Below, one piece after another: positions 26,069 to 38,100 of a stretch of DNA of 64,000 nt; positions within the stretch are counted from its first letter, which is position 1, and every line of letters begins with the position of its first letter. The notes under the pieces are model-generated. The model had not been told where the DNA came from. It made no database searches and saw nothing but the letters and a program-made list of their open reading frames with translations. Source of the DNA: Alphaproteobacteria bacterium (GTDB lineage: Bacteria > Pseudomonadota > Alphaproteobacteria > Rhizobiales > Xanthobacteraceae); the NCBI GenBank assembly GCA_037200445.1, contig JBBCGH010000001.1:3906001-3970000 (forward strand), given 5' to 3'. The translations under genes and the position numbers were made by a program.

Positions 26069-29000
26069 TTACTCGAACCGCCCGGCGGCGTGCGCCAGCA
26101 TGGTGTAGACCTTGCCGGTATCCGAGGTGAGATAATTGCGCGCGGTCGCCTGGCCGCGCTCGTCCTCCGAGACCTCGTTCAACAGCCGCTCGAACTCCAC
26201 GATGTAGCGGTCGACCGTCGACTTGAACTCGCGGTCGCCACGATAGCGGCTGCGGATCTCGTCGAATGTCTTCTGGCCTTGCATCGTATAAAGCCGGCGC
26301 GTGAACACGTTGCGCTCGCCGCGCTTGTAGCGCTCCCACAGCTCGGCGGCGGCATCGTGATCGATCATGCGTGCGATATCGACCGAGAGCGAGTCGAGCG
26401 ACTCGATCGCGCGGCGCGCCTGACGGCTGTCGGGCGCAGGCTCGCCCTCCTCGCGCGAGGCCCGCCCGAGCAGGTCGGTGAGCCACCCGCCCCGGCCATC
26501 CGGCTGCGGCTGGGCTTGCGGCGGAGCCTGCGGCGGCTCCCCGCGGCGCGGCGGCGGGCTCGAGCGGCCACCGCCGAACGACTCGCGCTCGCGGCCTCCA
26601 GGCGGTTCAAGCCGTGTCCGCGTCTCGCCGCGCGCACTTGCCGCCACTGGCTCGGCGCGCCGGGCCGGCTGCTGCTCGACCGCCGTGCCGCCGTGCCGCG
26701 CCACGATACGGTTGAGCTCGGCCAGCGCATCGATCTGCTCGACGATCACGCGGCGCATCTGCGCCGCGCTGTCGGCGGTCTCCTGCGGCAGCTCCAGGAT
26801 GCCCTTGCGCAGTTCGCCACGCGTCTGCTCCATCTCGCGCTGCATGGCGGCGCTCATCTCGCGCATCTGCCGCACGACTTCGATGAAGCGCTCGCTGGTC
26901 TGGCGGAACAGCGCGGAGGTTTCGCCGGTCGCCTGCTCGTAGATCGCGTGCAGCGCTTCGGTGGTGCGCTTGCGCTCTTCGTCGCTGGTGACGCGCACCA
27001 GTTCGTACTGGTTCGCGATCGCCTTGGTGCCCTCGGTGGAAGATTCCGCGAGCACGCGCGCGATGTCGCGCGCCCGGCCCTCCGCCGCCTCGAAGGTCTC
27101 GGCCAGAAGCCCGGAGAAGCGCTTGAGCCGCTGGTCGAGGTCGCTGACCTTGCTGTCGACCTGGTTGACGACGGAGTCGAGCGCTTCGCGGCGCTCGCCC
27201 AGCACCTCTTCGGTGTGGCGGTTGCTGGACTCGATCTGTGCGGCCGCGGCGGCGAGCGCCTTGCCCTGCGTATCGAACTTCTCCGCCGCCGAGGCGATGT
27301 CGCGCAGGATCGTCCCGGTTCCGGTCTGGAACGCCTTCATCTGCTCTTCGAAGCGCGAATTCACGGCGCCTGAGCGCTCGCCGATATCGTTCATCGTGGT
27401 GACGAATTCGGCGACGCGGCCCGACAGCGCCGTTTCGATGGTGCTGAGATTCTGCGTGGCACCGCCGAGGACCTCCTGCAGCAGCACGTTCGCCTCGCGC
27501 AGCCGTTCGAACAGCGCGGAGGTGTCGTTGCGCAGCATGCCGTGCGTTTCCATCATTTCGGTCACGGCAGCCGAGGCGGCCTTCTGCGAGCGCTCGATCG
27601 CGCCGCGCGCGGTGGAGTCGAGCTCCGCGACGGTCCGGCCGATCTGCTGGCTCGCCTTCGCGCTCGCATCGTTGATCTGCGAGGTGATGCCCTCGCTGGT
27701 CTGCACCAGCGACTTGCTGAAAGTGACGCCCTTCTGGTCGATCGATTGCACCGCCTGATGGGTGATCCGCTCGAGCTCGGTCGAGAACTTCTGGCCCTGC
27801 GCGCCGAAGGTCGACAGGAACACGCCGGTCTTCTCGTCGAGCACGCGGCGCAGGTCGGTTCCGCGCTGATTGATATTCGCGGTCAGCTCCTCGGCCTTCG
27901 CGGTCATGCCGCGCGCGACCTCGGCGGAGACGCCCATCAGCGTACGCTCGACCTCGCCGGCGTTCTGCTTGAGCGCCGCGGTCACTCCGGTCGCGACCGT
28001 GGTCAGCGCGCGCTCAGCCTCGCCGGTGCCGCGCTTGATCGCGCCAGTCACCTCGCCGGAGACGGCCGTGATCTTTTGGGTCGCCTCGTCCGCGCTGGTG
28101 CGCAGCGCCTGCGCAGTCATTGTGGCAAGCTGGGTCAGCGAGCGCTCCAGCTCGCCGGCGTTCTGCTTCATCGCGGCGGTGACGCCGGAGGAGGCGCCGT
28201 TGAGCGACCGTTCGGCATCGAGCGCGCTGGTGCGGACCGCCTCGATTGCCGCGGAGGAGAGATTGCCGATCGAATGTTCGGCATCCTGCGAGGTCGAGCG
28301 CAGCCCTTCCGTTGTCGACGTGAGCAGTTGAGTGAGCGACTGCTCGATACCCTGGGAGGTGTCGCGGATCGTCTCCGCAACGGTCGACGCCAGGCCGGTC
28401 AGCGCGGTCTGAACCTCGGAGGAGTCCTGCCGCAGTTGCGCGCTGGCATTGTGGGAAGCGGCTGCCAACGTCCGCTCCACGTCCGCCGCATCCTGCTTGA
28501 TCGACGAGATCGCCGTCGCGGATGCCTGGGTCAGCGTCTGTTCGACATGGCTCGCGTTTTCCCGCAACGTCGTGCTGATCGCGCCCGACACCCGGTTCAG
28601 GAGCTGTTCGGTTTCGCTCGCATCATGCCGCAGCGCCGTGCTGACCGCGCCGGAGACCCGGTGCAGGAGCTGCTCGGTTTCGCTCGCGTCATTGCGCAGT
28701 GTCGAGCCGACCGTCCCTGACACACGCGTCAGGGTCTGCTCGACGTCGCCCGCTTCCTGCTTCAGCGTAGCGCCAAGCGTGGACGATACGCGCGTCAATG
28801 TCTGCTCGACATCCGCAGCATCTTGCTTGAGTGCAGTCCCGATGCTCGACGAGACATGCGTCAGCGTCTGCTCGACATCGCCGGCATCGCGCTTCAGGCC
28901 GCTGCTGAGGGTTCCGGACACGGTGGTCAGGACATGCTCGACGTCCGTCGCGTCCTTGCGCAGGCCCGCGCTGACGTTGCCCGAGAGGGTCGTCAGCTGA

Positions 29001-32000
29001 CGCTCGACCTCGATCGCGTCCTGGCGCAGCCCAGTGCTGATATTGGAGGACAGGGCAGCGACGGCGCGCTGCAGGTCTTCGGTATCGTTGCGGAGCGTCG
29101 TGCTGACATTGGACGAAGCCGCCGCCATGGTGCGCTCGGCCTCGCCGGCGCTTCCCTTGAGCGAGTTGCTCACGATCTCCGAGACGCTGGTCAAGGCACG
29201 CTCGACATCGCTCGCGTCCTGCTTCAGCGAACCGCCGATCGTCGCCGAGACTGCGCTCAGCGCACGCTCAACGTCGGTCGTATCCTGCCTCAGCGTGTTG
29301 CTGACGCGCCCCGAGGTGGCGATCAGCGTCCGCTCGGCGTCCTCGGCCTCCTGCTTCAACGTCCCGGTGATCTTGGCCGACGCACCGACCAGCATGCGCT
29401 CGGCCTCGTCCGCGCTCTGCTTCAGCCCGGCGCTGATGCCGAGCGAGACCGCGCTCAGCTGCTGCTCGACGCCGCCGGCGTCCTGGCGCAGCGCGGAGGA
29501 GACGCGCGACGAAACCGACGTCAAGGTGCGCTCGATATCCTCGGAGTCCTGCCGCAGCGTGCTGCTCGCCGCAGCGGACGCCGTGGACAACAGGCGTTCG
29601 ATCTCCGTTGCATCCTGCTTCATTGCGCCGGACACGCCGGCCGAAGTCGCCGTGATGGTGCGCTCGGCTTCGTGCGCACTGTTGCGGATCGCCTCGACGG
29701 TGGTCGTGGCAAGCTGCCCGAGCGACCGCTCGGCCTCACCCGCATTGGTGCGGATCGACTGGCTGAGCTGCTCCATGCGCGACACGATGGCGTTGCCCAC
29801 CGACTGGCCGCGCACCTCGATCTGCGAGGCGACCGTCTCGACCCGGCCGACCAGGAGCTCCTGGAAGCGGGTGATGCGGGCATCGAGCGTCGTGGCGATC
29901 TCGAGCGCCCGCGCGCCGAGGCTCTTGTCGATCTCGTCCGCCCTGGCGTGCAGCGTATCCGCAAGCGCCGTGCCGCGCGTGTCGATCGCGCCACTCGCCT
30001 CGTCGATGCGCTTTTCCAGCGCACCGACCACCTCTTTGCCGCCGTCGGCGAGCGAGCGCGCAATCTCCATCACGCGCGCCCCGAGCACCTCATTGAGCGA
30101 GTGGATGCGGCCGTCGAGCGCATCGCCGAGCCGGTTGATGCGCTGGTCCATGCTGGTCGCGGCTTCGGTGGTGCGTGCGGTCACCCGGGTGTCGAAGCTG
30201 TCGACATGCGTGCGCATCGCCTCGGTGACTTCCTCGGTGCGTTTGCTCAACCGCTCGACCAGTTCGCCGCCGTAAACCTTCACGGTGCGGTCGAATTCGC
30301 CGAGGTGCTGCGTGATCAGGCTGCCGAGCGACTGGGAGTCGCGCGTGATCTTGTCGGCAAGCTCGGTGCCGCCGTGGGTGAACATGTCCTCGAACGATTG
30401 CAGCCGCGCGCCCAGCATTTCGCGGACGCTGTCGCCCTTGGAGTTGATCGTGGCCTCGAGCTGTTCGGCCGCTTCGCGGAAGGTGTCCGTGACCTTGCCG
30501 CCGCGCGTGACGATCGTCTCGGTGATGCGCGCACCGGTCTCCTCGAGCTTGCCGACCACGTCGCCGCCGCGCAGCGTCAGGTCGAGCACCAGCGACTCGC
30601 CGGTCGCCTTGAGCGTGTTGTTCACGTCGTCGGCCCGTGTCGCGATGGTCTCGGCGAGCCGGTTGCCGGTATCGACCATCGTTTCGGTCATCTCCCGCTG
30701 GTGCACCGTCATCTTGTCGGTGAGGTGCTCGGTGGTGCGGGTCAGGTTCGTGGAAATCTCGTCGGTGCGCCGCATCAGCGTTTCGGCGATCGCGAGCGTC
30801 TTCTGCGACACGTTCTCGGTGACGTGATCGAGCCGCGACGAGAGCATCTGCGCGAGCTTGACCGTCAGGTCGGCGATCTGCGCGCTCAGGTGATCGGACT
30901 TGAGATCGATGCTCGAGGTCATCTTGTCGCTGGCGGTCTCGAGCGTGCGCGACACATCCTCGCTGGTGCGCGTCATCTGCTCGAGCAGATCGCCGCCGCG
31001 CTCGCCGAGCGCATCGATCATGTTGTCGCCGGCGCGTCCGAGCGCGAGCGTGATGTGCTCGCCCTTCTCGGCGAGCGTGCGGGTCACGCGCTGCGCAGCA
31101 TCGTTGACGCTCGCCGCGACCATCTCGCTGACCGACGCGATGTCCTGGGTCAGCCCAAGATGCACGCCGGTGATGGCGTTGCGCACCTGCTCGGCCTGCC
31201 CGACCAGGCTGTCGCGCTGGTTGGCGAGATCCTCGATCAGGCCGCGAATGCGCAGCTCGTTGTCATTGTAGGCGCGTTCCAGCGCAGCGACCTCGTTGTG
31301 CACCAGCGCCTCGAGCTCGGCCGCGCGTGCAAGCGCCCGCTCGACGCCATCGCCCATCGCCGCGACCTCGCGCCGGATCGCCTGTCCGACCGACACGATC
31401 GACTCGCGCGCGATGGTCTCCGGTTCAGCGAGCCGCATCGCGGCTTCGGTCATCGAGCGCGCGATGATGCGCAATTCCTGCGCGCGGCGGACCATGTGGG
31501 CGAGCACGTAGAACAACAGCACGGGCAGGCAGATGCCGGCCGCGAGCGCAAACAGCGTCGGGTGTACGCCCTGGTTCGCGATCGCCTTGATATCGGTACC
31601 GAAATACGAGAGGCCGACCACGATGCCGAGCAGCACCCAGACCGCCGAGAGGAAGAATGCCGCCATATAGGGCGCGCGCGAGGGGCGCCGCTGCATCGAC
31701 TGAAGGATCTGCCCGACCGACTGGCGGTCATCGTTGGCGGCGCGCTGCGCCGGGCGAACCTCGTCGACCGCGGCAGGTGCAGGCCCCCGGCCGAACACTT
31801 CCGGCCCCCGCCCGACCGTCTCCTGCAAGAAAAGATCTTCGTCGATCGGGGGGGCACTGCGGCTCGGGCGCCGGCGCGCCGGGCGCTCGGCGGCGACCTC
31901 GGCCGCGATATTTGCGAACGGATCGGCTGCCGGAGCCGTCGGCGGCGCCGGTTCGGCCGGACGGGCAGCGGCCGGCGGGTCCTCCCGCAGGTTCAGGGCC

Positions 32001-32062
32001 TCCTGGATGGCCGACATCGCGGCCTCAGTCGGGTCCTGTATTCGCTTCGGATTGTTCGCCAT
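26069..32062 (-). CDS. giant apolipoprotein-like membrane protein with 29 tandem 22-residue repeats
   Basis: A 1,997-residue protein. Residues 1-130 are a cytoplasmic, Pro/Ala-rich disordered segment. Two transmembrane helices follow (about 132-154 and 168-190). Residues 195-1660 are one continuous helical rod with very few prolines. Within it residues 763-1400 are 29 exact-length 22-residue repeats (consensus SxxVSxxLKQDAxDVExxLTxV), the period of amphipathic apolipoprotein helices. A Pro/Gly-rich linker and a conserved C-terminal domain (HDAAAELWERYKRGERNVFTR) close it. Homologues are widespread in Hyphomicrobiales and are annotated as apolipoprotein A1/A4/E-like or kinesin-like. A role as a long envelope or polar scaffold is inference. 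It is divergent from an Hpt gene. Confidence 0.85.
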   Translation of the reverse strand: MANNPKRIQDPTEAAMSAIQEALNLREDPPAAARPAEPAPPTAPAADPFANIAAEVAAERPARRRPSRSAPPIDEDLFLQETVGRGPEVFGRGPAPAAVDEVRPAQRAANDDRQSVGQILQSMQRRPSRAPYMAAFFLSAVWVLLGIVVGLSYFGTDIKAIANQGVHPTLFALAAGICLPVLLFYVLAHMVRRAQELRIIARSMTEAAMRLAEPETIARESIVSVGQAIRREVAAMGDGVERALARAAELEALVHNEVAALERAYNDNELRIRGLIEDLANQRDSLVGQAEQVRNAITGVHLGLTQDIASVSEMVAASVNDAAQRVTRTLAEKGEHITLALGRAGDNMIDALGERGGDLLEQMTRTSEDVSRTLETASDKMTSSIDLKSDHLSAQIADLTVKLAQMLSSRLDHVTENVSQKTLAIAETLMRRTDEISTNLTRTTEHLTDKMTVHQREMTETMVDTGNRLAETIATRADDVNNTLKATGESLVLDLTLRGGDVVGKLEETGARITETIVTRGGKVTDTFREAAEQLEATINSKGDSVREMLGARLQSFEDMFTHGGTELADKITRDSQSLGSLITQHLGEFDRTVKVYGGELVERLSKRTEEVTEAMRTHVDSFDTRVTARTTEAATSMDQRINRLGDALDGRIHSLNEVLGARVMEIARSLADGGKEVVGALEKRIDEASGAIDTRGTALADTLHARADEIDKSLGARALEIATTLDARITRFQELLVGRVETVASQIEVRGQSVGNAIVSRMEQLSQSIRTNAGEAERSLGQLATTTVEAIRNSAHEAERTITATSAGVSGAMKQDATEIERLLSTASAAASSTLRQDSEDIERTLTSVSSRVSSALRQDAGGVEQQLSAVSLGISAGLKQSADEAERMLVGASAKITGTLKQEAEDAERTLIATSGRVSNTLRQDTTDVERALSAVSATIGGSLKQDASDVERALTSVSEIVSNSLKGSAGEAERTMAAASSNVSTTLRNDTEDLQRAVAALSSNISTGLRQDAIEVERQLTTLSGNVSAGLRKDATDVEHVLTTVSGTLSSGLKRDAGDVEQTLTHVSSSIGTALKQDAADVEQTLTRVSSTLGATLKQEAGDVEQTLTRVSGTVGSTLRNDASETEQLLHRVSGAVSTALRHDASETEQLLNRVSGAISTTLRENASHVEQTLTQASATAISSIKQDAADVERTLAAASHNASAQLRQDSSEVQTALTGLASTVAETIRDTSQGIEQSLTQLLTSTTEGLRSTSQDAEHSIGNLSSAAIEAVRTSALDAERSLNGASSGVTAAMKQNAGELERSLTQLATMTAQALRTSADEATQKITAVSGEVTGAIKRGTGEAERALTTVATGVTAALKQNAGEVERTLMGVSAEVARGMTAKAEELTANINQRGTDLRRVLDEKTGVFLSTFGAQGQKFSTELERITHQAVQSIDQKGVTFSKSLVQTSEGITSQINDASAKASQQIGRTVAELDSTARGAIERSQKAASAAVTEMMETHGMLRNDTSALFERLREANVLLQEVLGGATQNLSTIETALSGRVAEFVTTMNDIGERSGAVNSRFEEQMKAFQTGTGTILRDIASAAEKFDTQGKALAAAAAQIESSNRHTEEVLGERREALDSVVNQVDSKVSDLDQRLKRFSGLLAETFEAAEGRARDIARVLAESSTEGTKAIANQYELVRVTSDEERKRTTEALHAIYEQATGETSALFRQTSERFIEVVRQMREMSAAMQREMEQTRGELRKGILELPQETADSAAQMRRVIVEQIDALAELNRIVARHGGTAVEQQPARRAEPVAASARGETRTRLEPPGGRERESFGGGRSSPPPRRGEPPQAPPQAQPQPDGRGGWLTDLLGRASREEGEPAPDSRQARRAIESLDSLSVDIARMIDHDAAAELWERYKRGERNVFTRRLYTMQGQKTFDEIRSRYRGDREFKSTVDRYIVEFERLLNEVSEDERGQATARNYLTSDTGKVYTMLAHAAGRFE
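27863..29776 (-). repeat. 66-base coding tandem repeat array, 29 units
   Basis: The minus-strand codons for residues 763-1400 fall into 29 consecutive 66-base units with no insertions or deletions between them. The best-conserved units lie between about 28,400 and 29,000 and share DVEQTLTRVSS-type sequence at protein and DNA level. Outer units are diverged. The constant period implies growth by in-frame duplication with selection for helix phase. Such arrays are prone to assembly collapse, so the unit count may be a minimum. Confidence 0.85.
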
Positions 32063-32494
32063 GACCGGTGCGCGTCCTCAACTCGTTACACGGGATCGCT
32101 GCCCAGACGGGTCCAACCCTCGGGTCGCACGCCTCTTGTGCGCGAGCAGCAACTCCCCTCCCCTTGCGGATCAGCCCGCCCCCGCCAAGGCGCAGGTCAC
32201 CGCCGTTAGGGCAATCCTAACGCCCTCAGGGAGCGAATGAAACGGGGATCGGTAACGCGGCTTTAATCATCGTTAACGCTGTTGCCGGGAGGACGCGGCG
32301 AGCACGGGTCCACGCTCTTGCGGCGGCTTATGGACCCCTCTCGGGCGATCTTTAACGGGGATTTACCATTTGCATGCTCGGGTAGGGCCAATTGGAGCCG
32401 CGGAGCCTCTGCGTTTACCGGGCCTTGGCCCCTCCTGTGCCAGCGTCGCCTCAACAACAGGGGCCGGACACAGGCCCGGGACAAAGGGACGGCC
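32063..32494. promoter_or_regulatory. 432-base divergent control region with CtrA-like and palindromic sites
   Basis: No gene is supported. The region separates the divergent giant-protein and Hpt genes. It contains TTAA-N7-TTAC at 32352-32366, close to the CtrA box TTAA-N7-TTAA, and TTTAATCATCGTTAAC near 32260-32276, which has one base less spacing. It also contains inverted repeats CGTTAGG/CCTAACG (32204-32222) and GGGTCCA/TGGACCC (32306-32337). Control by the alphaproteobacterial cell-cycle regulator CtrA is plausible but unproven. Confidence 0.35.
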
Positions 32495-32878
32495 ATGCTG
32501 CTTGAAACCGTGAAATCAATCGACGCCAACGACGCGCCCTCGCTCGCACCGGACGACCGGCCGGTCGATCTCGTGCATCTCGCGCGCACCACGCTCGGCG
32601 ACCGGGCGCTGGAACGGGAGGTGCTGCAGCTCTTCGACCGCCAGGCCGGGATGCTGATCGCCCGGATGCGCACCGCGGCCCCGGCCGCCATCGCGGCGCT
32701 TGCGCACACCCTGAAAGGCTCGGCTCGCGGCATCGGCGCCTGGCGCGTCGCGCGCGCCGCCGAGTTGCTCGAGCTTGCCGGCGCATCGGGCCATCCGACC
32801 GGCGAAGCGCTCGACAGGCTGGCCACTGCCTCCGACGAGGCGTGCGCCGTGATCGCGGAGCTGCTCCGGGCGCATTGA
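32495..32878 (+). CDS. histidine phosphotransfer (Hpt) domain protein
   Basis: A 127-residue four-helix Hpt protein. The phosphorylatable histidine lies in LAHTLKGSARGIGAWRV (HxLKGSA motif, about residue 72), and the preceding helix reads EVLQLFDRQAGMLIARM. It carries a phosphoryl group between a hybrid histidine kinase and a response regulator; no partner kinase is in the window. The ATG at 32495 follows AAAGGGACGGCC. The longer frame reaching back to 32282 crosses the control region and is not supported. Confidence 0.85.
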   Translation: MLLETVKSIDANDAPSLAPDDRPVDLVHLARTTLGDRALEREVLQLFDRQAGMLIARMRTAAPAAIAALAHTLKGSARGIGAWRVARAAELLELAGASGHPTGEALDRLATASDEACAVIAELLRAH

Positions 32879-32919
32879 GGATTCGTCTGATTTCTAGGGG
32901 TTTGCCCCGGGCGAATTGA

Positions 32920-33300
<381 letters not shown>

Positions 33301-33310
33301 CTCCGATCCT

Positions 33311-33409
33311 CATGGTGAGGAGCCGACGAAAGTCGGCGTCTCGAACCATGGCAACAAACCGGGTGCCATCCTTCCAGACGCCGCGCTTTGCGCGGCTTCC
33401 TTCAGGATG
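33311..33409. repeat. two consecutive REP-like palindromic elements
   Basis: Element 1 (33311-33350) pairs CATGGT with ACCATG outside and GCCGAC with GTCGGC inside. Element 2 (33367-33409) pairs CATCCT with AGGATG outside and GCCGCGC with GCGCGGC inside. Both resemble the interspersed 'catggtgaggagccg' palindromes common in Bradyrhizobium and Rhodopseudomonas. The second overlaps the last codons of the thioesterase gene. They may act as a bidirectional terminator or mRNA stabiliser. Confidence 0.7.
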
Positions 33410-33902
33410 AGGCCGAAGAGCGCAGCTTCATCGCTTCGAGCTTCGCCAGCGCTTCCTCCGGCAAGGGCCGCGCCCGGCGCGTCGCGCCATCGATCATCAC
33501 CATCGTGGCGCGCGCGGTCGCCGCGCACGCGCCCTCGTGAAAGATCGCCTGCAGGAACGTGAACGAGGAACGGCCGATCTCGGCGATGCCGGTGCCGATC
33601 TCGACCTCGCCCGGCCAGTGGAGCTCTTTCAAGAAACTGATGTCGAGCCGCGCCAGGACCGAGGTCGTGCCGGGAGGGCTCAGCGCATTGCCCGGCTCGC
33701 GCAGGAACGCGACCCGCCCGGTCTCGAAGAACGTCGCGAACACGGTGTTGTTGACGTGGCCCTGCGGATCGAGGTCGCCGAACCGGATGATGTCGCGGGT
33801 GCGCCCCGGGAACTGGCTCAGTTCGGGCAAGACGCGCGCTGGTCTCGTGGCAGCCATACCGGGATCGTTCACTGCGTAATTCTCCATTTTGGGCAATGGC
33901 AT
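33402..33902 (-). CDS. acyl-CoA thioesterase, 4HBT hotdog fold
   Basis: A 166-residue hotdog-fold thioesterase. The 4-hydroxybenzoyl-CoA thioesterase signature is IIRFGDLDPQGHVNNTVFATF, with the catalytic Asp in GDLDPQGHVNN, and the central sheet is FLKELHWPGEVEIGTGI. Related proteins hydrolyse aryl- or acyl-CoA; the substrate is unknown. The ATG at 33902 is the first in frame; starts at 33887 or 33857 are also possible because the conserved part begins later. It lies between the ferredoxin and reductase genes on the opposite strand. Confidence 0.85.
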   Translation of the reverse strand: MPLPKMENYAVNDPGMAATRPARVLPELSQFPGRTRDIIRFGDLDPQGHVNNTVFATFFETGRVAFLREPGNALSPPGTTSVLARLDISFLKELHWPGEVEIGTGIAEIGRSSFTFLQAIFHEGACAATARATMVMIDGATRRARPLPEEALAKLEAMKLRSSASS

Positions 33903-34007
33903 ACGCGGAATTCATCAAACGTCAAAGCAAGACGCGCAGGCGCATGTTTTCTCTTTCCCCAACGCCCTTCCGCCGCTAGACAGTCGCCAATCCCAAAACA
34001 CTCTTGA

Positions 34008-35066
<1,059 letters not shown>

Positions 35067-35089
35067 TTGCCCACTGGCGGCCCACCGGA

Positions 35090-35111
35090 GCCGCCGTCGG
35101 CGGCCTTTTTT
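35090..35111 (+). terminator. rho-independent terminator after the ferredoxin-NADP reductase
   Basis: Stem GCCGCC/GGCGGC with a GTC loop followed by CTTTTTT. It lies 24 bases after the stop codon. Confidence 0.82.
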
Positions 35112-35167
35112 ACCGTTTCAATTGTCTGTATAAGCGCTGCTCCGGCTCAACGGGGAGCGCCTGAGGA

Positions 35168-38100
35168 ATGATTGCGCTAGTCCGCATCGCTTTGCGGCGC
35201 CCCTACACGTTTGTCGTCCTTGCCCTCACGATCCTGATCATCGGCCCGCTGGCGGCCCTGCGCACGCCGGTCGACATCTTCCCCGACATCCGCATCCCGG
35301 TGATCGCGATCATCTGGGGCTATACCGGCCTGCAGCCGGACCTGATGGCGGGCCGCATCATCACGCAGTCGCAGCGCGGCCTGACCACCACGGTCAACGA
35401 CATCGAGCATCTGGAGGCCACGTCCTACAACGGGCTCGGCATCATCAAGGTGTTCTTCCAGCCGAACGTCGATATCCGCATCGCGAATGCGCAGGTCACG
35501 GCCGTGATGCAGACGCAGCTCAAGCAGCTGCCGCCGAACACCACGCCGCCACTGATCCTGAACTACAACGCCTCGACGGTGCCGATCATCCAGCTCGCAC
35601 TCTCCGGCTCGGGCATGTCGGAGCAGCAGCTCGCCGATATCGGGCTCAACACCGTGCGCACGCCGCTGGTCACCGTGCCGGGCGCCGCCATCCCCTTCCC
35701 GTACGGCGGCAAAGTCCGTCAGGTGCAGATCGATCTCGACTCGACCGCGATGCAGGCGCGCGGCCTCTCAGGCCAGGACGTCGCGAATGCGCTCGCGGCG
35801 CAAAACCTGATCACGCCGGTCGGCTCGCAGAAGATCGGCTCGTTCGAATACGCCATCCTGCTCAACAACTCGCCGCAGACGATCCCCGAGCTCGGCGACC
35901 TGCCGATCAAGAGCGTGGGCGGCGCGATGGTCTATGTGCGCGACGTGGCGCAGGTGCGCGACGGCAATCCGCCGCAGACCAACATCGTGCACGTCGAGGG
36001 CAACCGTTCGGTGCTGATGCAGATCCTCAAGAACGGTTCGGTCTCGACGCTCGCGATCATTCAGGGCATCAAGGAGAAGGTCGAGCAGCTCAAAAGTATC
36101 GTCCCCGACAACATGAAGATGTCGCTGATCGGCGACCAGTCGCTATTCATCAGTGCGGCGATCAACGGCGTGATCGTCGAGGGCGCGATTGCGGCGGCGC
36201 TCACCAGCGTGATGATCCTGATCTTCCTCGGCAGCTGGCGTTCTACGGTCATCATCGCGACATCGATCCCGCTCTCGATCCTCGGCTCGATCACGATCCT
36301 CGCCGCGCTCGGCGAGACGCTCAACATCATGACGCTCGGCGGCCTCGCGCTCGCGGTCGGCATCCTGGTGGACGACGCGACGGTGACCATCGAGAACATC
36401 AACTGGCACCTCGAGCAGGGAAAACAGGTCGAGCCCGCGATCATGGACGGCGCGGCGCAGATCGTGACGCCGGCCTTCGTGTCATTGCTCTGCATCTGCA
36501 TCGTGTTCGTGCCGATGTTCTTCCTGCCCGGCGTTGCGCGCTTCCTGTTCGTGCCGATGGCCGAAGCCGTGATGGCCGCGATGGTGTGCTCGTTCATCCT
36601 CTCGCGCACGCTGGTGCCGACGATGGCGAATTATCTGTTGAAGCCGCATGCGCCGCACACCGACATGCACGGGCTCGACGGCCCCTTGCCCCGCTCGCGC
36701 AATCCTTTGGTGCGCTTCCAGCGCGCCTTCGAGGCGCGCTTCGAGCGCGTCAGGCTCGGCTATCGCGAGCTGCTCATGATGGCGCTGGCGCACCGTCCAT
36801 TGTTCATCACCGGCTTTCTGTTGTTCGTGGTGGCGTCGTTCGCGCTGACGCCATTTCTCGGCCGCGACTTCTTCCCGACCGTCGACGCAGGACAGATCCT
36901 GATGCACGCGCGCGTGCGCGTCGGCACGCGGGTCGAAGAAACCGCGAACCAATTCGCCGATATCCAGAAGGCAATCCGGGCGATCATCCCGCCGCACGAA
37001 CTCGCGACGCTGGTCGACAACATCGGGATGCCGGTGTCCGGCATCAACACGACCTACAACGCGACCGGCACGATCGGCACGCAGGACGGCGACATCCAGA
37101 TCAAGCTGGAAGAAGGCCATCGCCCCACGGCCGAATATGTGAAGATGCTGCGCGAGGAACTGCCGGCGCGCTTCCCCGGCGTGGTGTTCTCGTTCCTGCC
37201 CGCCGATATCATCAGCCAGATCCTGAACTTCGGTGCGCCGGCGCCGATCGACCTGCAGGTGCGCGGCCCCGACCTGCAGGCCAACTATCAATACGCGACC
37301 GAACTGTTGCGCCGGCTGCGCCACATCCCCGGCCTTGCCGACGCGCGCATCCAGCAGTCGCTCAACAGCCCGGGCTTCACCGTCGACGTCGACCGCACGC
37401 GCGCCCAATATGTCGGCGTCACCGAGCGCGACGTGACCAACAGCATGGTGGTGAACCTCGCGGGCTCGGGCCAGGTGGCGCCGACCTACTGGCTCAATCC
37501 GGAGAACGGCGTCTCCTACGCGGTCGTGATGCAGACGCCGCAGTACCAGATCGACACGCTCAACGCGCTGAAGAACCTGCCCATCACGGCGCCGGGATCG
37601 AGCCAGCAGACGCTGGGCGCGATCGCGAGCTTCAACCGGGTCGCCAGGAGCGCGGTCGTCTCGCAATACAACATTCAGCCGGTGATCCAGATCTTCGGCA
37701 CCCCGCAGGGGCGCGACCTCGGCGCCGTCGCGGCCGACGTGCAGAAGGTCGTCGACGACATGAAGGGCAGCCTGCCGCGGGGCGCGCAAGTCTATCTGCT
37801 GGGGCAGGTCCGCACGATGAACAACGCCTTCGCGGGCCTCCTCTTCGGCCTGCTCGGCGCGGTGGTGCTGATCTACCTGCTGATCGTGGTCAACTTCCAG
37901 AGCTGGAGCGATCCGTTCGTGATCATCACGGCGCTGCCGGCGGCGCTCGCCGGCATCGTCTGGATGCTGTTCGCCTCCGGCACGACGCTCTCGGTGCCGG
38001 CGCTGACCGGCGCCATCATGTGCATGGGCGTCGCGACCGCCAACAGCGTGCTGGTCATTTCGTTTGCGCGCGAGCGCCTCGCCGAGCTCGGCGACCCGGT

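Noticed and set aside
27863-29776. Possible CRISPR-like array because of the 66-base periodicity
   Set aside because: The repeats are contiguous, in frame and translated, with no unique spacers; it is a coding tandem repeat.
28823-32209. 1,128-codon open frame on the plus strand opposite the giant repeat protein
   Set aside because: It is the mirror of a highly regular GC-rich coding array on the minus strand; its composition (R, D, L, H-rich) resembles no protein, and the minus-strand product has clear membrane helices and repeats.
36482-37789. 435-codon minus-strand frame opposite the RND permease
   Set aside because: Antisense of a standard RND permease; biased to R/H/D/V and has no ribosome site or family similarity.
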